Positions 10,151 to 22,080 of a stretch of 64,000 bases of DNA are shown one piece after another. The stretch comes from Cristatella mucedo (lineage: Eukaryota; Bryozoa; Phylactolaemata; Cristatellidae), in NCBI GenBank assembly GCA_009760855.2, contig WPIO01000110.1, forward strand, positions 1 to 64,000. The letters are read 5' to 3'. Each line of letters opens with the position of its first letter. The first letter of the stretch is position 1. The notes beneath the pieces are model-generated. The model was not told the origin of the DNA, did not search any database, and saw nothing but the letters and a program-made list of their open reading frames with translations. The position numbers and the translations under genes are program-made.

Positions 10151-10654
10151 TGTGCCATCGCGGCTCACCAATGTAGCACTACCTGCCAGCTGCTGCCTTA
10201 TCTCCAGGAGCACCAGTGCTGTGTGTAATCCTGGGGACCCCTTGGTCACATCTTCTATTGCAATATCTTGAGGTGCTTTGTGCTTGTGGAAGTGCTGTGC
10301 TTAGCTTTGATTTTACGCATTGGTAGGACCAGGGTGGTGTACTAAGTGAGAGCCGTCGTACATACGGTAGTAGTCATATGGTGAATCCCTTACTCACTGG
10401 CAAGCCTGGGACCAGAATCAATGTGCTTGCATGTAGAGGTGGAGATCAGCTTGGATGGGTGGAGGATGGGTCGATGGGTGGGTGAAGGATTTTGCCACAT
10501 TTGCCTCATTTGCCACAGCTGCCAGTTTTTGAGCCCACTTTCTAGCTGCCCTGGCGTCGTGCTTTGTTGGGAAGACTTGGCTCTGACATATAATTACACA
10601 TTGTAATTAGATGATCCCAGGAGTTGAGCTATTTCCAAGACGACACACGAGCAG
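10151..10654. other. Unassigned region
   Basis: No recognisable gene or repeat. Confidence 0.45.
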
Positions 10655-10783
10655 ATGTAGATCGTAGAGAGACAGAGAGAGAGAGATAGAAGAGAGAGAG
10701 AGGGGGAAAGCGAAAGCGAGAGAGAGAGAAGAGAGAGAGAGAGAGAGGAGAACTTTGAAGAGAGGGAGGGGATGAGAGAGGAG

Positions 10784-10824
<41 letters not shown>

Positions 10825-10835
10825 TAGAGAGAGGA
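10655..10835 (+). repeat. Interrupted (GA)n microsatellite
   Basis: GA-rich tract broken by short purine changes. The Ser/Leu-rich minus-strand frames across it are artefacts of the repeat. Confidence 0.9.
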
Positions 10836-11148
10836 GGCAAAGGAATAGGTAGTGGGGATAAGCAGATGTGTGACCACGTTTGCAGCGCTACTAACAGGCC
10901 CACCAAAAAAAACTGCAGCTAATCTTTGGCTTCCATATCGAAGTGGCCACAACATCTTTTCCTCTTGATTAGTTTCTGAAAATCCCTGCCCAGGCTGACA
11001 AAGTTTGTTCAGCTTTTCCCTCGGCTGAAACAACGGCTCCGAGCACAGCTGGCTCGTCCCAGTGGGGGACGTGCATGCTTTTCAAAGAACAAGGTCAAGG
11101 TGACATACTACTTGATGATCAGGGTCGTGGGCCAACTCAGTGGCCATA
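10836..11148. other. Unassigned region
   Basis: No recognisable feature. Confidence 0.4.
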
Positions 11149-11149
11149 T

Positions 11150-11218
11150 GTGAAGACCCTGAATAGAGATTAGTTCTCTTATGGGCGCTTTTTAAAAGTC
11201 CACTATTTTGTACTATAA
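11150..11218 (+). mobile_element. Degenerate LINE family A end
   Basis: GAATAGAGATTAGTTCTCTTATGGGCGCTTTTT matches the right half of the family A terminal hairpin. The left arm is lost. Very short and weak. Confidence 0.4.
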
Positions 11219-11321
11219 GTGAGTGGCCGTAGGGTATTATTCCTGGTTTTATTTAGCTAATACGGCATCGTTAGCTCGTTTAGCCAGCTTGCTTCCTGTA
11301 ATGGAGCACACTGCTCAGAGG

Positions 11322-11593
11322 TGTGTGTGTGTGTGTGTATATGTGTGTTGTGAATGTGCGTGTTTCGTGTGTGCGTGCGTTTGTGTGCATGTGGTGTGTG
11401 TGTGTGTGCGTCCGCGGTGTGCGTGCGTTTGTGTGTGTGTTTGTTGCGCGTGGCGTGCACGCGTGTGTGCGTGTGCATGCGTGTGCGTGCGAAGGAGATG
11501 TGTGTGGTGTGGTGTTGGCGTGTGTGTGTGTTGTGTGTGTTGTGTGTGTGTGTATTGTGTGTGTGTGGTGTGGTGTGTGCGCGCGCGTGTGTG

Positions 11594-11641
<48 letters not shown>
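11322..11641 (+). repeat. (GT)n/(GC-GT)n then (GA)n microsatellite
   Basis: About 275 bp of imperfect GT/GC-GT repeat followed by about 45 bp of pure GA from 11,596. The Cys/Val-rich frames seen here are repeat artefacts. Confidence 0.95.
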
Positions 11642-11643
<2 letters not shown>

Positions 11644-12599
11644 GACGCTAAACTGTTAAAACAAAGCATTGATTCGAAAACCTCAGCCAAAAAATTCAAA
11701 GTCTACCAGAAGACCCTAAAATTCTAAATACAAAAACTCACAGCGCCTAAAGCACTATGCACAAACTCCTATCCCTAAGATATATATCGAAATATGTTAA
11801 TCGAGCGTAAATATAAGCAGTTCGTTTGGTGACTATCTTTAAAAGCCTGCACATGAGCACTGGTGCTTGTATCAGAAAGTGAGCTCTGGTTCTAGGACAA
11901 ACTACGACGCCGGCGTACCTAGGATATCTACCCTAGTGATAGCCGATTCTACCCTAGGATCTCTGAGCTTCCGTAGGAAGGCACACTAAACCCGGCTCAT
12001 TGTTCCCATCTCGGAGCGCTCTCATTTAAAGGCCTTTACATTTCTTACGATAGAAATTGTGACAGAAAGACTTGGAAGCAATGCCCGCACTCACCAGCGG
12101 TAAAACCACCAGGCGCAGCAACCGAGTGCCGTTTAGCCAGGGTCTATTAATCTACCCCACGTAGTCCCCAGGTACTTTCCCTTAACTGCAGGTGTGTCTC
12201 TCCAACGGCCTATACGGCCATAGTCGAAAGATCGGCTATCTCCGGGGCGGTACCGTGCGGTTGGGTTCGACAATCGCCGCTATCCACTCTAGTTAGGCTA
12301 AACACCTCGACCAGCGATTTGGCGTTTGCCTAGCTCAAATTTGAGCTGATATGTATAAACGGTCGATTTCATCGATTCGCCACATTGTTTACTACCGTGC
12401 GCACGCACCCCTTTGGGGGGGGGGGGGGGGCGGGATGCTTCAACGCCGAGGCCGTACCCCACTATCCACGACAAATCCATGTTTAGTTTTGCCTTCAATC
12501 ACCCGCAAACCACTTCGCAAAGCTCCAAAAAAGTTTGGAATACAAACACGCATGTATAGAATAACCAACTCTGTTGATAATTGCACTCACAGCTCACTT
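11642..12599. other. Unassigned region with 16-G run
   Basis: A homopolymer of 16 G lies at 12,415-12,430. No gene is visible; open frames across 12,298-12,767 have no recognisable domain. Confidence 0.45.
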
Positions 12600-15140
12600 G
12601 CATTGCACGCCGTTCCAGGCAATGCAACTGCCGCCGACTGCACTAGCCCAGGCCGAGTACCGAAATCCAACACCACCGCATCCACACAAAAGATTGAAAT
12701 AGATTGCACCGAGCTCCAGTTTAATGTGCATCTAAAATTGCACCGTGTTTATGAACAAATAACGTGAAAAATGTGTCGTCCTCGACTCTGCAAGCAATCC
12801 ATCGTCCGAAAGACCTGGAAAAATACCTCAATCCACTCTATCACTGCAAATCATCTTCAAATCATCGCCAACTCTAATTGACATTACATAGGACTGAGCT
12901 CGGTTCAAAGTGCACCCAAAAAATTTTGCTCCATTGTGCACGTTCTGCAATGCTGCAAATCGCTGCAACGGCCGGTCCCATACCAAAATCCACCCAATCC
13001 GCCGGCATCCGCCTAAGCGTCGACCAGGAGCATGCGCTTTAGAAGCTCTAATTACTTGACTGCACGCTGCTCTACTCTTCGGTCATTGTACTCGCGTAAT
13101 GTCGCTATGGTGTCTCCAATACTTTCCAGCAATGCGCTTCCCGAATTGACTGCAATGGCCGGGTCGGTACGTCAATCCGTCACAGCCAGCGCAAAAGACC
13201 AGAATGCCCTCGTTAAGTTCCTAATAGTGATTGCACGTTGCTCTAAACTTTTGGTTGCTGTGTAATCGCACACTTCCATTAATTTTACTCAACCATTCTG
13301 CAATAATACGGCAATCGATAATGGCCGGGGATCTTCTGGCATAATATATAGCAATCGGGTGCAAAATGTTCACCGAAATCTGTTTTCGGAATGCTTGAAT
13401 TTTGAATACAAAGCACACTATTTTAAAGTCAAACACATCATTTTAACCAATTTCGCTCGTAAAGCATCTGGCGATGGTAATCTGCGGCAGCAGCGGCTCA
13501 GTAGCAATCCATGCAATCCGTGGCAAATCGACCACAAATTGGCCACACGAATGCCAACTGTCATCACATTTCATATTTCTTTTGAGCTAAAAAACAACTC
13601 TGTACTTTACACTTTAAAACTTATTCTGTGCGTTCGATCTAGGGCAATACATGGCAATTACTGCAATGATCTGGGAAAATACCCAATTCGTGCAAGGATC
13701 CACCAATCACGGGAAAATGTGGGCCAAGATCCACTAACGTGTGTCACAGTGCAGTGTGTTAAGTGCAATCTATCCGCTCAACCAATTCGCGAACGTTATC
13801 GTGAGCAATGAGTGGCAATCGATAGCAATAAGCTGGAGCCAATACCCAACTCGCGGCAAATCGACGAGAAATTTGGCAGCTCTAGCCCCAGTTGCCATTA
13901 AGCAACTGCGTCCAAATGAAACCATGGCATTTTCAAGCTGATTTTTCCGCTAGCGCCAGCTTGTGCGGCAATCGACAACCAATGGCCCGGATTAATACTG
14001 CAATTCACAGTATTCCGCTACAAAGTATTTGATTGGATTCTTAATGCTCCAATTTGAATGCATATTACAAACTTTCTTTAAGTACAACCACATACTTTTT
14101 GTGCCGATTGCGCATCAAATCTTGGAAATGCATGGCAATCCACGATAACTCGGCTTGAAACACAGCAATAAACAATCCGTGGCAAGCCGACTTCAAATTG
14201 ACTGGGCAAGCTCGGGTATCATTACACATGAATCATTCCACTGCTTTCAAAGTAAAGTACAAGCCAGAGCTGTCAGCTTTTTTACCGTTTATTGTCAATG
14301 ATGCACGACAATTGGCAAAATGCTTGTAATACCGTATTCCGTGGCCAATTGGCGAGAAATCGGCTAAACCGAGCTTCTAATTCAAATTCTACGTTGCATC
14401 TCATAGTTTGTGTTTAGTTTCCATCCACTATGCGGAACCGTTCGACGCGATGCGTGGCAGTCATTTCGATTGCAATGGCCGGGAAACACGCCCAATCCAT
14501 AGCGGTCCGTTACAAATAGACAGGCAGTTGCTGAGAAGAGTTCCAACTTTTCTTGCGTCTTGCAGTACACTGCATTAAAGTGCAACCTTTCAACCAATAG
14601 CCCACGAACAATCAGGAATGGACGGCAATCAACAGAAGTGCCCGTCTTCTACAATCCGCCCAAGTGGCTAAATCATATGTTTGATTGCAATAAATGCACG
14701 CGTTCATTGTGCTCAGGTCTTCGCGTTCAATGGGCAATACATGGCAATCGACGGCAGTTGCCCGAGACAACCACAACAATCTATGACGGTCTGTTACAAT
14801 TACAAACAAAGCCGGTGGAAGACTTTTGCCCTGTTACAATTGGGCTGTACTAAGGCAAAGAAAACTCATCCTTTAACTAATTGCGGAACATTATATTCGA
14901 GGGCAATGCATGGCAATCAACTTGGCGACAGAAAAGCCTAGAAAAATGCGGAATTCCATTAGCCATTCCATTAAAAATAGACTGGACGCTGCTGGGTGAC
15001 ATATAGAATTCTTCTTTCCATTTACTCTGTTTTTGATGCACAGAAATGCCACTGAATTAATAGCTCAGTCAGTCAGTATTCAACTGACTGTATTTATGCC
15101 AGTACAGCAATCATCTGCAATCCATCGCAAATTATTACGT
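12600..15140 (+). repeat. Degenerate satellite, about 162-bp period
   Basis: A recurring core of the form GGCAATGCATGGCAATCGAC appears near 13,306, 13,470, 13,640, 13,803, 13,963, 14,128, 14,296, 14,449, 14,614, 14,731 and 14,902. Spacings are mostly 155-170 bp. Each core is followed by a CCAATCCGTGGC-AAATCGAC-like block and then an AATTCAAATTCTGCATTGCA/AAGTGCA-like block. Copies before 13,300 (near 12,620, 12,790, 12,965 and 13,145) are more diverged. The copies differ by many substitutions, so this is an old tandem array. Confidence 0.7.
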
Positions 15141-15269
15141 AGGCTGTGAAAGCCACTTTACCTTTAATTTAATAATGTGGTACTACATTAGGTATTACAT
15201 CACTTTAAAGGAATGCGATGTAATATCTTAATAACATCTTATCGAAAGGCCAAGGCCATTGCTGTCGAT

Positions 15270-15535
15270 TACCATGAGGTTCGTCTACGAGTGTAGGTAA
15301 ACGACTAGATTCTAAAAAAACTGGTACGACGCTTAGTTTGGTGAGAATAGATGTTGAAAGATTGTGGCTGCGAGCCAAAGGAATGAAGGACCGAAAGCAG
15401 TGAGCGACCCAGACCATTCGTCGTTTCGCTGTAAGACTGGGAGCCAGTGTAAGTCAGCAAGGAATTGAACAATGATGTGTGATGCTCGACAGACAAGCCT
15501 AGCTTCGGAATTTTATAGCACTCGATTGCACTGGC
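15270..15535 (-). mobile_element. LINE family A relative, diverged RT-tail fragment
   Basis: The block order GTCTACGAGTGTAGGTAAACGACT, ATTCTAAAAAAACTGGTACGACG, GGGAGCCAGTGTAAGTCAGC, GCTCGACAGACAAGCCTAGC follows that of the family A minus copies (compare 28,200-28,290 and 29,070-29,285). It is clearly diverged and probably a sister subfamily. Confidence 0.65.
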
Positions 15536-16165
15536 CCCGGTAGACCGTAATCCTCGTTATCGTTTGCGGTAATGAGAATGTCTCGGCGGCTGATGGTTGG
15601 GACCTTGAAGCGCTCAGTGACGTGACGATCAGTGCCTTTTCACGCATATAAGATCAATGCCTGTTTTTATTGCAATTTGAATTCGCCGCTTTCTTACACA
15701 CCGAGCTCTCGATTATTCTATCCGCAAGCGGCGGGAAACGCGTGAATTTTTATTTATATTCGTTTTCTTCCGATGTCATAAGCAGCGATCGTGTAAGCGA
15801 TGGTTTGGCGTGCATAACTTCTATAATAGCCTACGTTACAGAAATTCATCGAATTGCGCTCAACATGACACCATTGTGGTCATTTGTTTGGTTGATTGTT
15901 CAAAGTGCTTACAAAATTAGCAGACCTGGATTGACGGAAGACATTTATCGTAAAAGCGTAAATCAACAAAAATGCATTATCCCTACAGTATAATATTTAA
16001 TTAGATACTTTTAAAGATCGATTCACGACCTAACCACATCCGGTCATAATTTCCTTTGCTTGAGCAGCGAGTTCGCTCGCTGCTGATCATGTGCATTAAT
16101 CCACCTGTCACGTAACACAACTTGCTGAAATTCCAGCATGCTACCGTTAACAATTAGATCATGCT
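15536..16165. other. Unassigned region
   Basis: An AT-rich open frame of 107 codons lies at 15,670-15,993, with a hydrophobic patch near its middle. No domain is recognised and there is no splice support. Confidence 0.35.
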
Positions 16166-16169
16166 TCGT

Positions 16170-16675
16170 TTGCAGCGTTAAATGCTGGAAGAAATACAGT
16201 TCTCTGAGGGAGGTGCCATTTAAATGTATTCTTTTAATTATTACCAGAATATAAGCATAGTACTTCATGTGTCCAAACTCAGGGCCCCAATGCCTACTGA
16301 TCAGATATGCACACCCACCAGGCTAAGTATTACACCACCAGGTTTAACTTTGTCACCCCCTACACCTCATTACAAATCTCAAATCTTTTTAGAGACCATG
16401 TCTTTAGTTCGTATACTCCCAAGGCCTGGAACTCCCGACTTGCGTCACGACATCTACTGACTTGTCCACATTTAAATAAACTAAAAACGCACTTATCACA
16501 ACATTTGGTAGATTCCTGTCTGATTCTGTCATATATTATGCACACGGCGGCATTATGCACGTAATACTGCCACTAACCATTCGATCGTGCTGTGCTGCCT
16601 TTGCGGCAAATCCAACGATGCCTGAGAGATTAAGTTCTCTGGTGGTGCCATATCAAATGTATTATTATTATTGTT
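16170..16675 (+). mobile_element. Degenerate LINE family A 3' copies
   Basis: A short tail piece at 16,170-16,245 is followed by a longer copy at 16,270-16,675. The longer one has the CACCAGGCTAAGTATTACACCACC, TTAGAGACCATGTCTTTAGTTCG, GGCCTGGAACTCCC and TGAGAGATTAAGTTCTCT blocks and a (TTA)n end. Frames are broken throughout. Confidence 0.7.
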
Positions 16676-19600
16676 ATTGACGATACTGACCTGCAAACTG
16701 AGAAGTTCCCACCCTGTAAGTGATATGTGCACTGTAATTACAAACTCAAACGGCACTCCCGATTTCCAGAAAATTCCCAGATTACGATATATTTGGTAAA
16801 AATAAAATAAAATAAATGCAAACTGATTTAACATACTCTTTTGTATAGCGAAAAGAGTCTTTGACCTCCACCGCTTGCAGCAGCGTTGCTTGCTGCCGAC
16901 GGCCTTTCGTAGAGTTGGCTGGATAACGGCCCCGTTGAGGTTTCATGCCAGCGTCTGCAGCCGACTCGAACTCAGCGCTTTAAACGCTGCATGCATCGCG
17001 ACCCTCGATGAACGCCTCGATGGACGGGCCCGCTGTCACCGCCGCTGCTGTCAATCGAATGTCGCTGCGCTTTAAATACGGATATTTATCTTGGGAGTGC
17101 GGCACTCGATCGCTGCAGCGTTCAACCATTTTCGTCATCAGCGTCTATTGCTAGGCACCCGCCGATGGCCGGTGCTATATACGCCGGCATTTCCTCGCGC
17201 ATCAGACCGCTGAGACTGGCGCCGCCGCGCTACGATCGCTATTTCTTGCGGCACTTCTGAACCAATTTAGAAATTTCAGGGCCATTTGTAATGAGATAAT
17301 ACTCTACATTTAACTTTTCATCCGCTTGCGGACTTTGCTCACTTTGAGGGGTAGCGTGATTGGGAGCCGGATGACATTTTAGTTAAAGTTGGAACGCCGG
17401 CAAAACTAAAATCTGATCTGATTATGACTGACTTTTCAATATTTGCAGTTACAGATTTAAAAGTCAGGACTGACCAGCGATAATCCGTGGCCGGACGAAA
17501 TTGCAAAAACTTGATGCAGTAAGCATTCAGCTATGCTTTCGGAGCTGGCCTTGGCATTTGAGCTGATTGGAAGCTCGAGGAGCCCACCGGAGCTGCTTGC
17601 CTACGACTCGGCTGCTATTGAACGCCAGTAACATTCCGTTGCTGTCGATAGACTTATTATCTATTGCTGGCGGACCTTTCTGGCTCCAGTTTGAGATTGC
17701 TCTTCAGCTGATTATGCCACTGTTTGGTGAGATGCTTGAGCACGTCGGGGCTGCACATATTCGGTTTAACATTTAAATTCAGTTTATGAAGATGGTTATA
17801 TTTGCATTACTCTTACTGTTTAAGAAAATTACATACAACTTGCAATCTTTCAGACTTGCTAAATGTATTCTAAAAATATAATCGCGCACTAAAAAAAACT
17901 GCAAACAGTGAAATCAACAACACCAAAATTACAAAAGTAGAAAAAATCACCGTGCAATTGATTGCCTGTACGGCGGGCTAGCCTGGGGCGAGACCCAGCT
18001 TAAAACGGTTAATGCTCGGCGCCGAGACTCACTCGACCTGGAAACCCTCGGATAAAGAAACCATGCCATGCTTTCCGCCATGCTCAAACCTTACTTGCCA
18101 ACCGCGATGCGATAATTACTACATGGTCGTGCAAATATATTTTGCAGCTCATTGGCTGCTTATCACAACGCCGCACCAGCTAGACGCTTTTCCAGTTCAG
18201 AAAGCACACTGACCAAGCTCCGAGGTCGCGGGACGTATCTGAAGGTCGTTTAAAACTCGGCACAGTCCTTGAACGTTATTGGGCTTCCAGGTTGCCCAAC
18301 CACCGAGACGTGGACTTGTCGTTGCTTCTTCCTGGTAACAACACTGTATAAGCGGCGAAATCATCGTGAGTCGCGTCAGTAGTGAAATCTTTGGATAGAT
18401 CCTTCCGTCCACTTACTCAAGTGCTGTGCAGAGCCATGAGACGTCTCATCCTCTCTGTATCCATTTCAGCCATTTCACAATCTGCCGCTAAGGTCAAACT
18501 GCGTTGAAGACTTTCCCTACGACTGGTCTTCACTTTACTCCAATAATCGGCCATCTGGAGCTACTATAAGTGTCATCTTCGCGCTATCTTTAACCGCCCG
18601 ATCCTCACTTGACAAGCATCCGTTCACCTAACTGAAAGGTGAGTGCCACGCGGGAAATTGCATGGCTTTCGATTGGCATTTCCAATAGACGCTCAGACTT
18701 AGCAACACTCTCGGGGCTGCGCTAATATCTATCTCGGGGCTGCTATCCAGAACAAAAACGCATCTGGAAAGGCGACTTTGAATCTCTCTTGTAGCAGATC
18801 TCTTCGTTTGCATTCACCACACAGTAGAAGCGAAACTAGTAATGAATAACTATTGTGTACAGAAACAAAAACTGTAGCTTCATCTCCAAGCCTAATCGAA
18901 GTCATTCCTCCATTAGCAGAGCGCTTTGGAAAGAAGGCAAGCAAGCAAGCTAGCTCCTATATGGTTCAATGGTTAGGTGCCACCAACAATCAGATCGGAA
19001 TAGATTCAATTACGACAACAATTTGGCAAACGATTTCGTTAAACCTCTCTGTTCTCTGCCTGCAAGCCTACGGGCGGATGTGGCCATTCTGGCCGATTTT
19101 ATTCCAGCTCTCATTTAGAAGACACGAGCCAGCGAAGGTGGCTAGCAACAGATCTTTGCATCACGCCACCGCCGAAGAAGGCAGTGCTAACCATACGGCA
19201 CCCGGTCGGCAGAGTGCCTTCCAGCTAGTTGACGAGGCAAGCACTAGATTATGCTGAAGAGGAACGAAGCTCAAAAAAGTCCACCCGTGACATCTTTGCG
19301 CCATCTCTGGAGTGAGGCACGAGCTTATCGCCGTTTAAATTACGAGGCAGCGGGCGGCGCACTCGTTAACTGAGCCGGCTTTCTACCGGGTCGACCCTGG
19401 GAAGCTGGGGCAGGGAAACGCTGGCGAGAGAAACCCATAAGTGATCATATTTCATCAATGGACCGAAAGCACCGTCTTGCACACCTCTTGCCTACCGCCT
19501 TCCAGTCTGCCACCTGGTAAACTGCACTGTTTTGTCTGCCACCTCAGGGACCTGCACAGCATGCAATGAATGTGGCGAGCTTACAAAACTGACAGCCCGT

Positions 19601-20421
19601 CCCGAAACAAATTAACCACTAAAGTATGATGGCGACGACGGTTGACTGCAACAGGTTCGCGAATCTTGTCGAAATGCAAACACGTATTTCTGTGCGGTGA
19701 AAATGGACCGCCGCAAGGCCTTCACTCTATGGCGAAGTCTCGGGCGATCGATCCGAGCGGCAAAGGATCTGACGACCTACGGCGACACACCTGGACAACG
19801 AAAAGCAACGAATCCTCGACGCTTGCGTGAGGACGAGAGGGCTTAGCCTTTGGAAGCGGGCTAGATCCTGCTAATGCTCTCATATGCACATACAGCTGCA
19901 AGTGGTTGCATCTTGTCGGGAGCTTTCTAAGTGAGCAATTCTTGAACGCCGATGATTATGCGAGGAAGCAACAGGAATTACTGTGGGCAGCAGCAGCATT
20001 AATGAAATCAGAAATGGAGTTGCAGTTCAAGAGGTCACGTTGAATAACACACTGGTAAAGGGTGCAACAGCAAGCCGATATATAAGCAACAACCTAATAA
20101 TATCGATGGATAAAAAGTGCTGACCGTCTCTGGACCTGACGCGACTTGGGCGAGCAAGTGGCTCCTCCTAAGCCAGTTACAGCCAGGGTGGAGCGTGTGA
20201 CTGTTGTAACTTGCTTCGAGACGGTTACCGTTCAAGTGCGTGCAAAAGCGAACCCAACAGATGGAAAATGGCCGTCTCAATCGTCTCCTCACAAGGCGGT
20301 CACTTGAGAGGGAGCAGGCCCGCTTCCTTGACATCTTTGGTACCCGGCTGCACAAGTAGAATAAGGATGGGGTTTCTGGCTTTTGGACTGACTGACTTGC
20401 CGCACTCATCGCTCATAAAAT

Positions 20422-20422
<1 letters not shown>
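16676..20422. other. Unassigned 3.7-kb region
   Basis: 16,835-16,920 has a TTTTGTATAGCG-AAAAGAGTCTTTGAC block like the end of the SINE-like copy at 21,925. The rest shows only short frames (under 135 codons) without domains, RNA genes or clear repeats. I cannot exclude unrecognised small exons. Confidence 0.4.

Positions 20423-20502
<80 letters not shown>
20423..20502 (+). repeat. (CT)n microsatellite
   Basis: About 40 CT units with one CTTT interruption near 20,462. Confidence 0.97.
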
Positions 20503-20505
<3 letters not shown>

Positions 20506-21924
20506 CAATTTAAGAAACCTCTCGTTCCTCGGTACGACCGTTGCTATGGCCGGGTTGGGCGACACATCAACGAGCTCGGCTAGAGAAAGTGGGTCCAAAT
20601 TGATGGCGTCAGCAGGCTTCGATCCTGAAACCATCGTGCTCGAGCTACCCAGCTTCTGCTAATACCGTCCACGACACCGCTGCACAGAAGAGCACCTCGC
20701 TCGTGAACCGGCACAAAAACACGGCTGCCGGTGCCCAGGGCAGCTGCCGCATGGCTTTTTGCGCCAAAATGCGGCGCCATCGCCCGAAAGCAGCAAGATT
20801 AGCTTTTGGCGGTGATGAAGATATCGACCTCGGTCGACATCAACAAGGCTTTCGACCAATCACGGCAGATACAGATATATTGCTCCGGATGAATCGAGCA
20901 AATCAAGATGAAGCACATTTGCATCAGCTACGACTGAGCAAAATAACGGCTTCCAAACTTCGTTCCGTCCAGCTAATTTCCATCGCTGTACTAATAGCGA
21001 TGACTAGTTATGATTCAAGTTCAACATCGTGACTTACGCTTAAACAGCAGTGTATAATTCTACTGAGGTTTACCCGCCGCCTTGGCTGCATGCGTCCGAT
21101 GGCTTTGGCGAGGCCAAGGTAGCTGGTGAGACCTGGAGACAATGCCTAGCCTTTTGGAAACTTGGAGACACGGATTGACAGTGGGTGGATTCGAGCTGGA
21201 GACGTGAAAGTAAGCTGAGTACCATCCCGATTAACAAAGGAGAGTCCAGCCCTAGAGGGACCGCAGGGTCTCCCCCTCCCTTCACTGCGGAGATCAAGCC
21301 TGCCCGAGCCCGGCAGGTTGGCACGCCCCTCCTGTGTCTCCCCCTCTGGCCGAGCAAAGTGCCAGCCGTGCTACGCCTCCAAGTAACGGCGAATCGGTCG
21401 AAGGTCGTGGCTACACATTCTTTCCCCATTCTCGGCGCTTCCAGAGCCGCAGGCTCAGTCAACCGGTCGGCGCTCCCTCTGCCTATCAGGCGGAGGGAGG
21501 GAGGGGAGGGAGAGCGGACTACTTAGATAGCCGCCAACTGGCTTCGTACCTAACCTGCATTCCATGGGGTTTTGGAAACCCGCTACAGCAGCAGACGCTC
21601 AGCCCACACCTGGAGCCCAGGTGGAGGCTGGTGGGCAATGTAGCTTCTCCAGCACACTGGAAGAAACGCTCAGCCCAGTCTTCACCGCTTCGACGATGCC
21701 GGAAGCGGGTATAGTCCATTCACTTTGGTGAGCAAGCGCGGTAAAAGCCGTTAGCTAAGACTTGCTTGCGCCACTGGCTTCGAGAGGTTTTATATTTGGC
21801 AGACGCTCACTTGTGGTGCTCTATTCTTGAAACCCGAACTATAAAGAAAAAAATGGTGCTAAGCAAAGAAGCCAGATTTCTGGCCTTTAAAAGCCTCATA
21901 AATAAATCTAAGCTGACAGCCTCT
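20503..21924. other. Unassigned region
   Basis: Open frames of 60-130 codons on both strands around 20,580-21,720 have no recognisable domain. No gene call is made. Confidence 0.4.
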
Positions 21925-22080
21925 TTTGTATAGCGACAGAAAGAGCCTTTACGGCTATCATCACTGGGAAGTGGCGATAAAAGTCGTTCACTGGAATCAG
22001 ACACACAGCTCAGGGACCGAAGGTGTGAAAGCGCCCCTTACTTGGCCCCGTGTGCCCATCACGGCTCACCCATCAACCGT
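21925..22080 (-). repeat. SINE-like copy
   Basis: CTTTTGTATAGCGACAGAAAGAGCC, GGCTATCATCACTG and GCGATAAAAGTCG resemble, on the minus strand, the body of the SINE-like copies at 10,016 and 30,952 (GTGATAGCCGTAAAAGCTCTTCTGTCGCTATAAAAG). The B-box region is poorly preserved. Confidence 0.5.

Noticed and set aside
12600-15140. CRISPR-like regular repeats
   Set aside because: Period is about 162 bp with diverged, non-identical repeats and no spacer/repeat structure; this is an animal genome.
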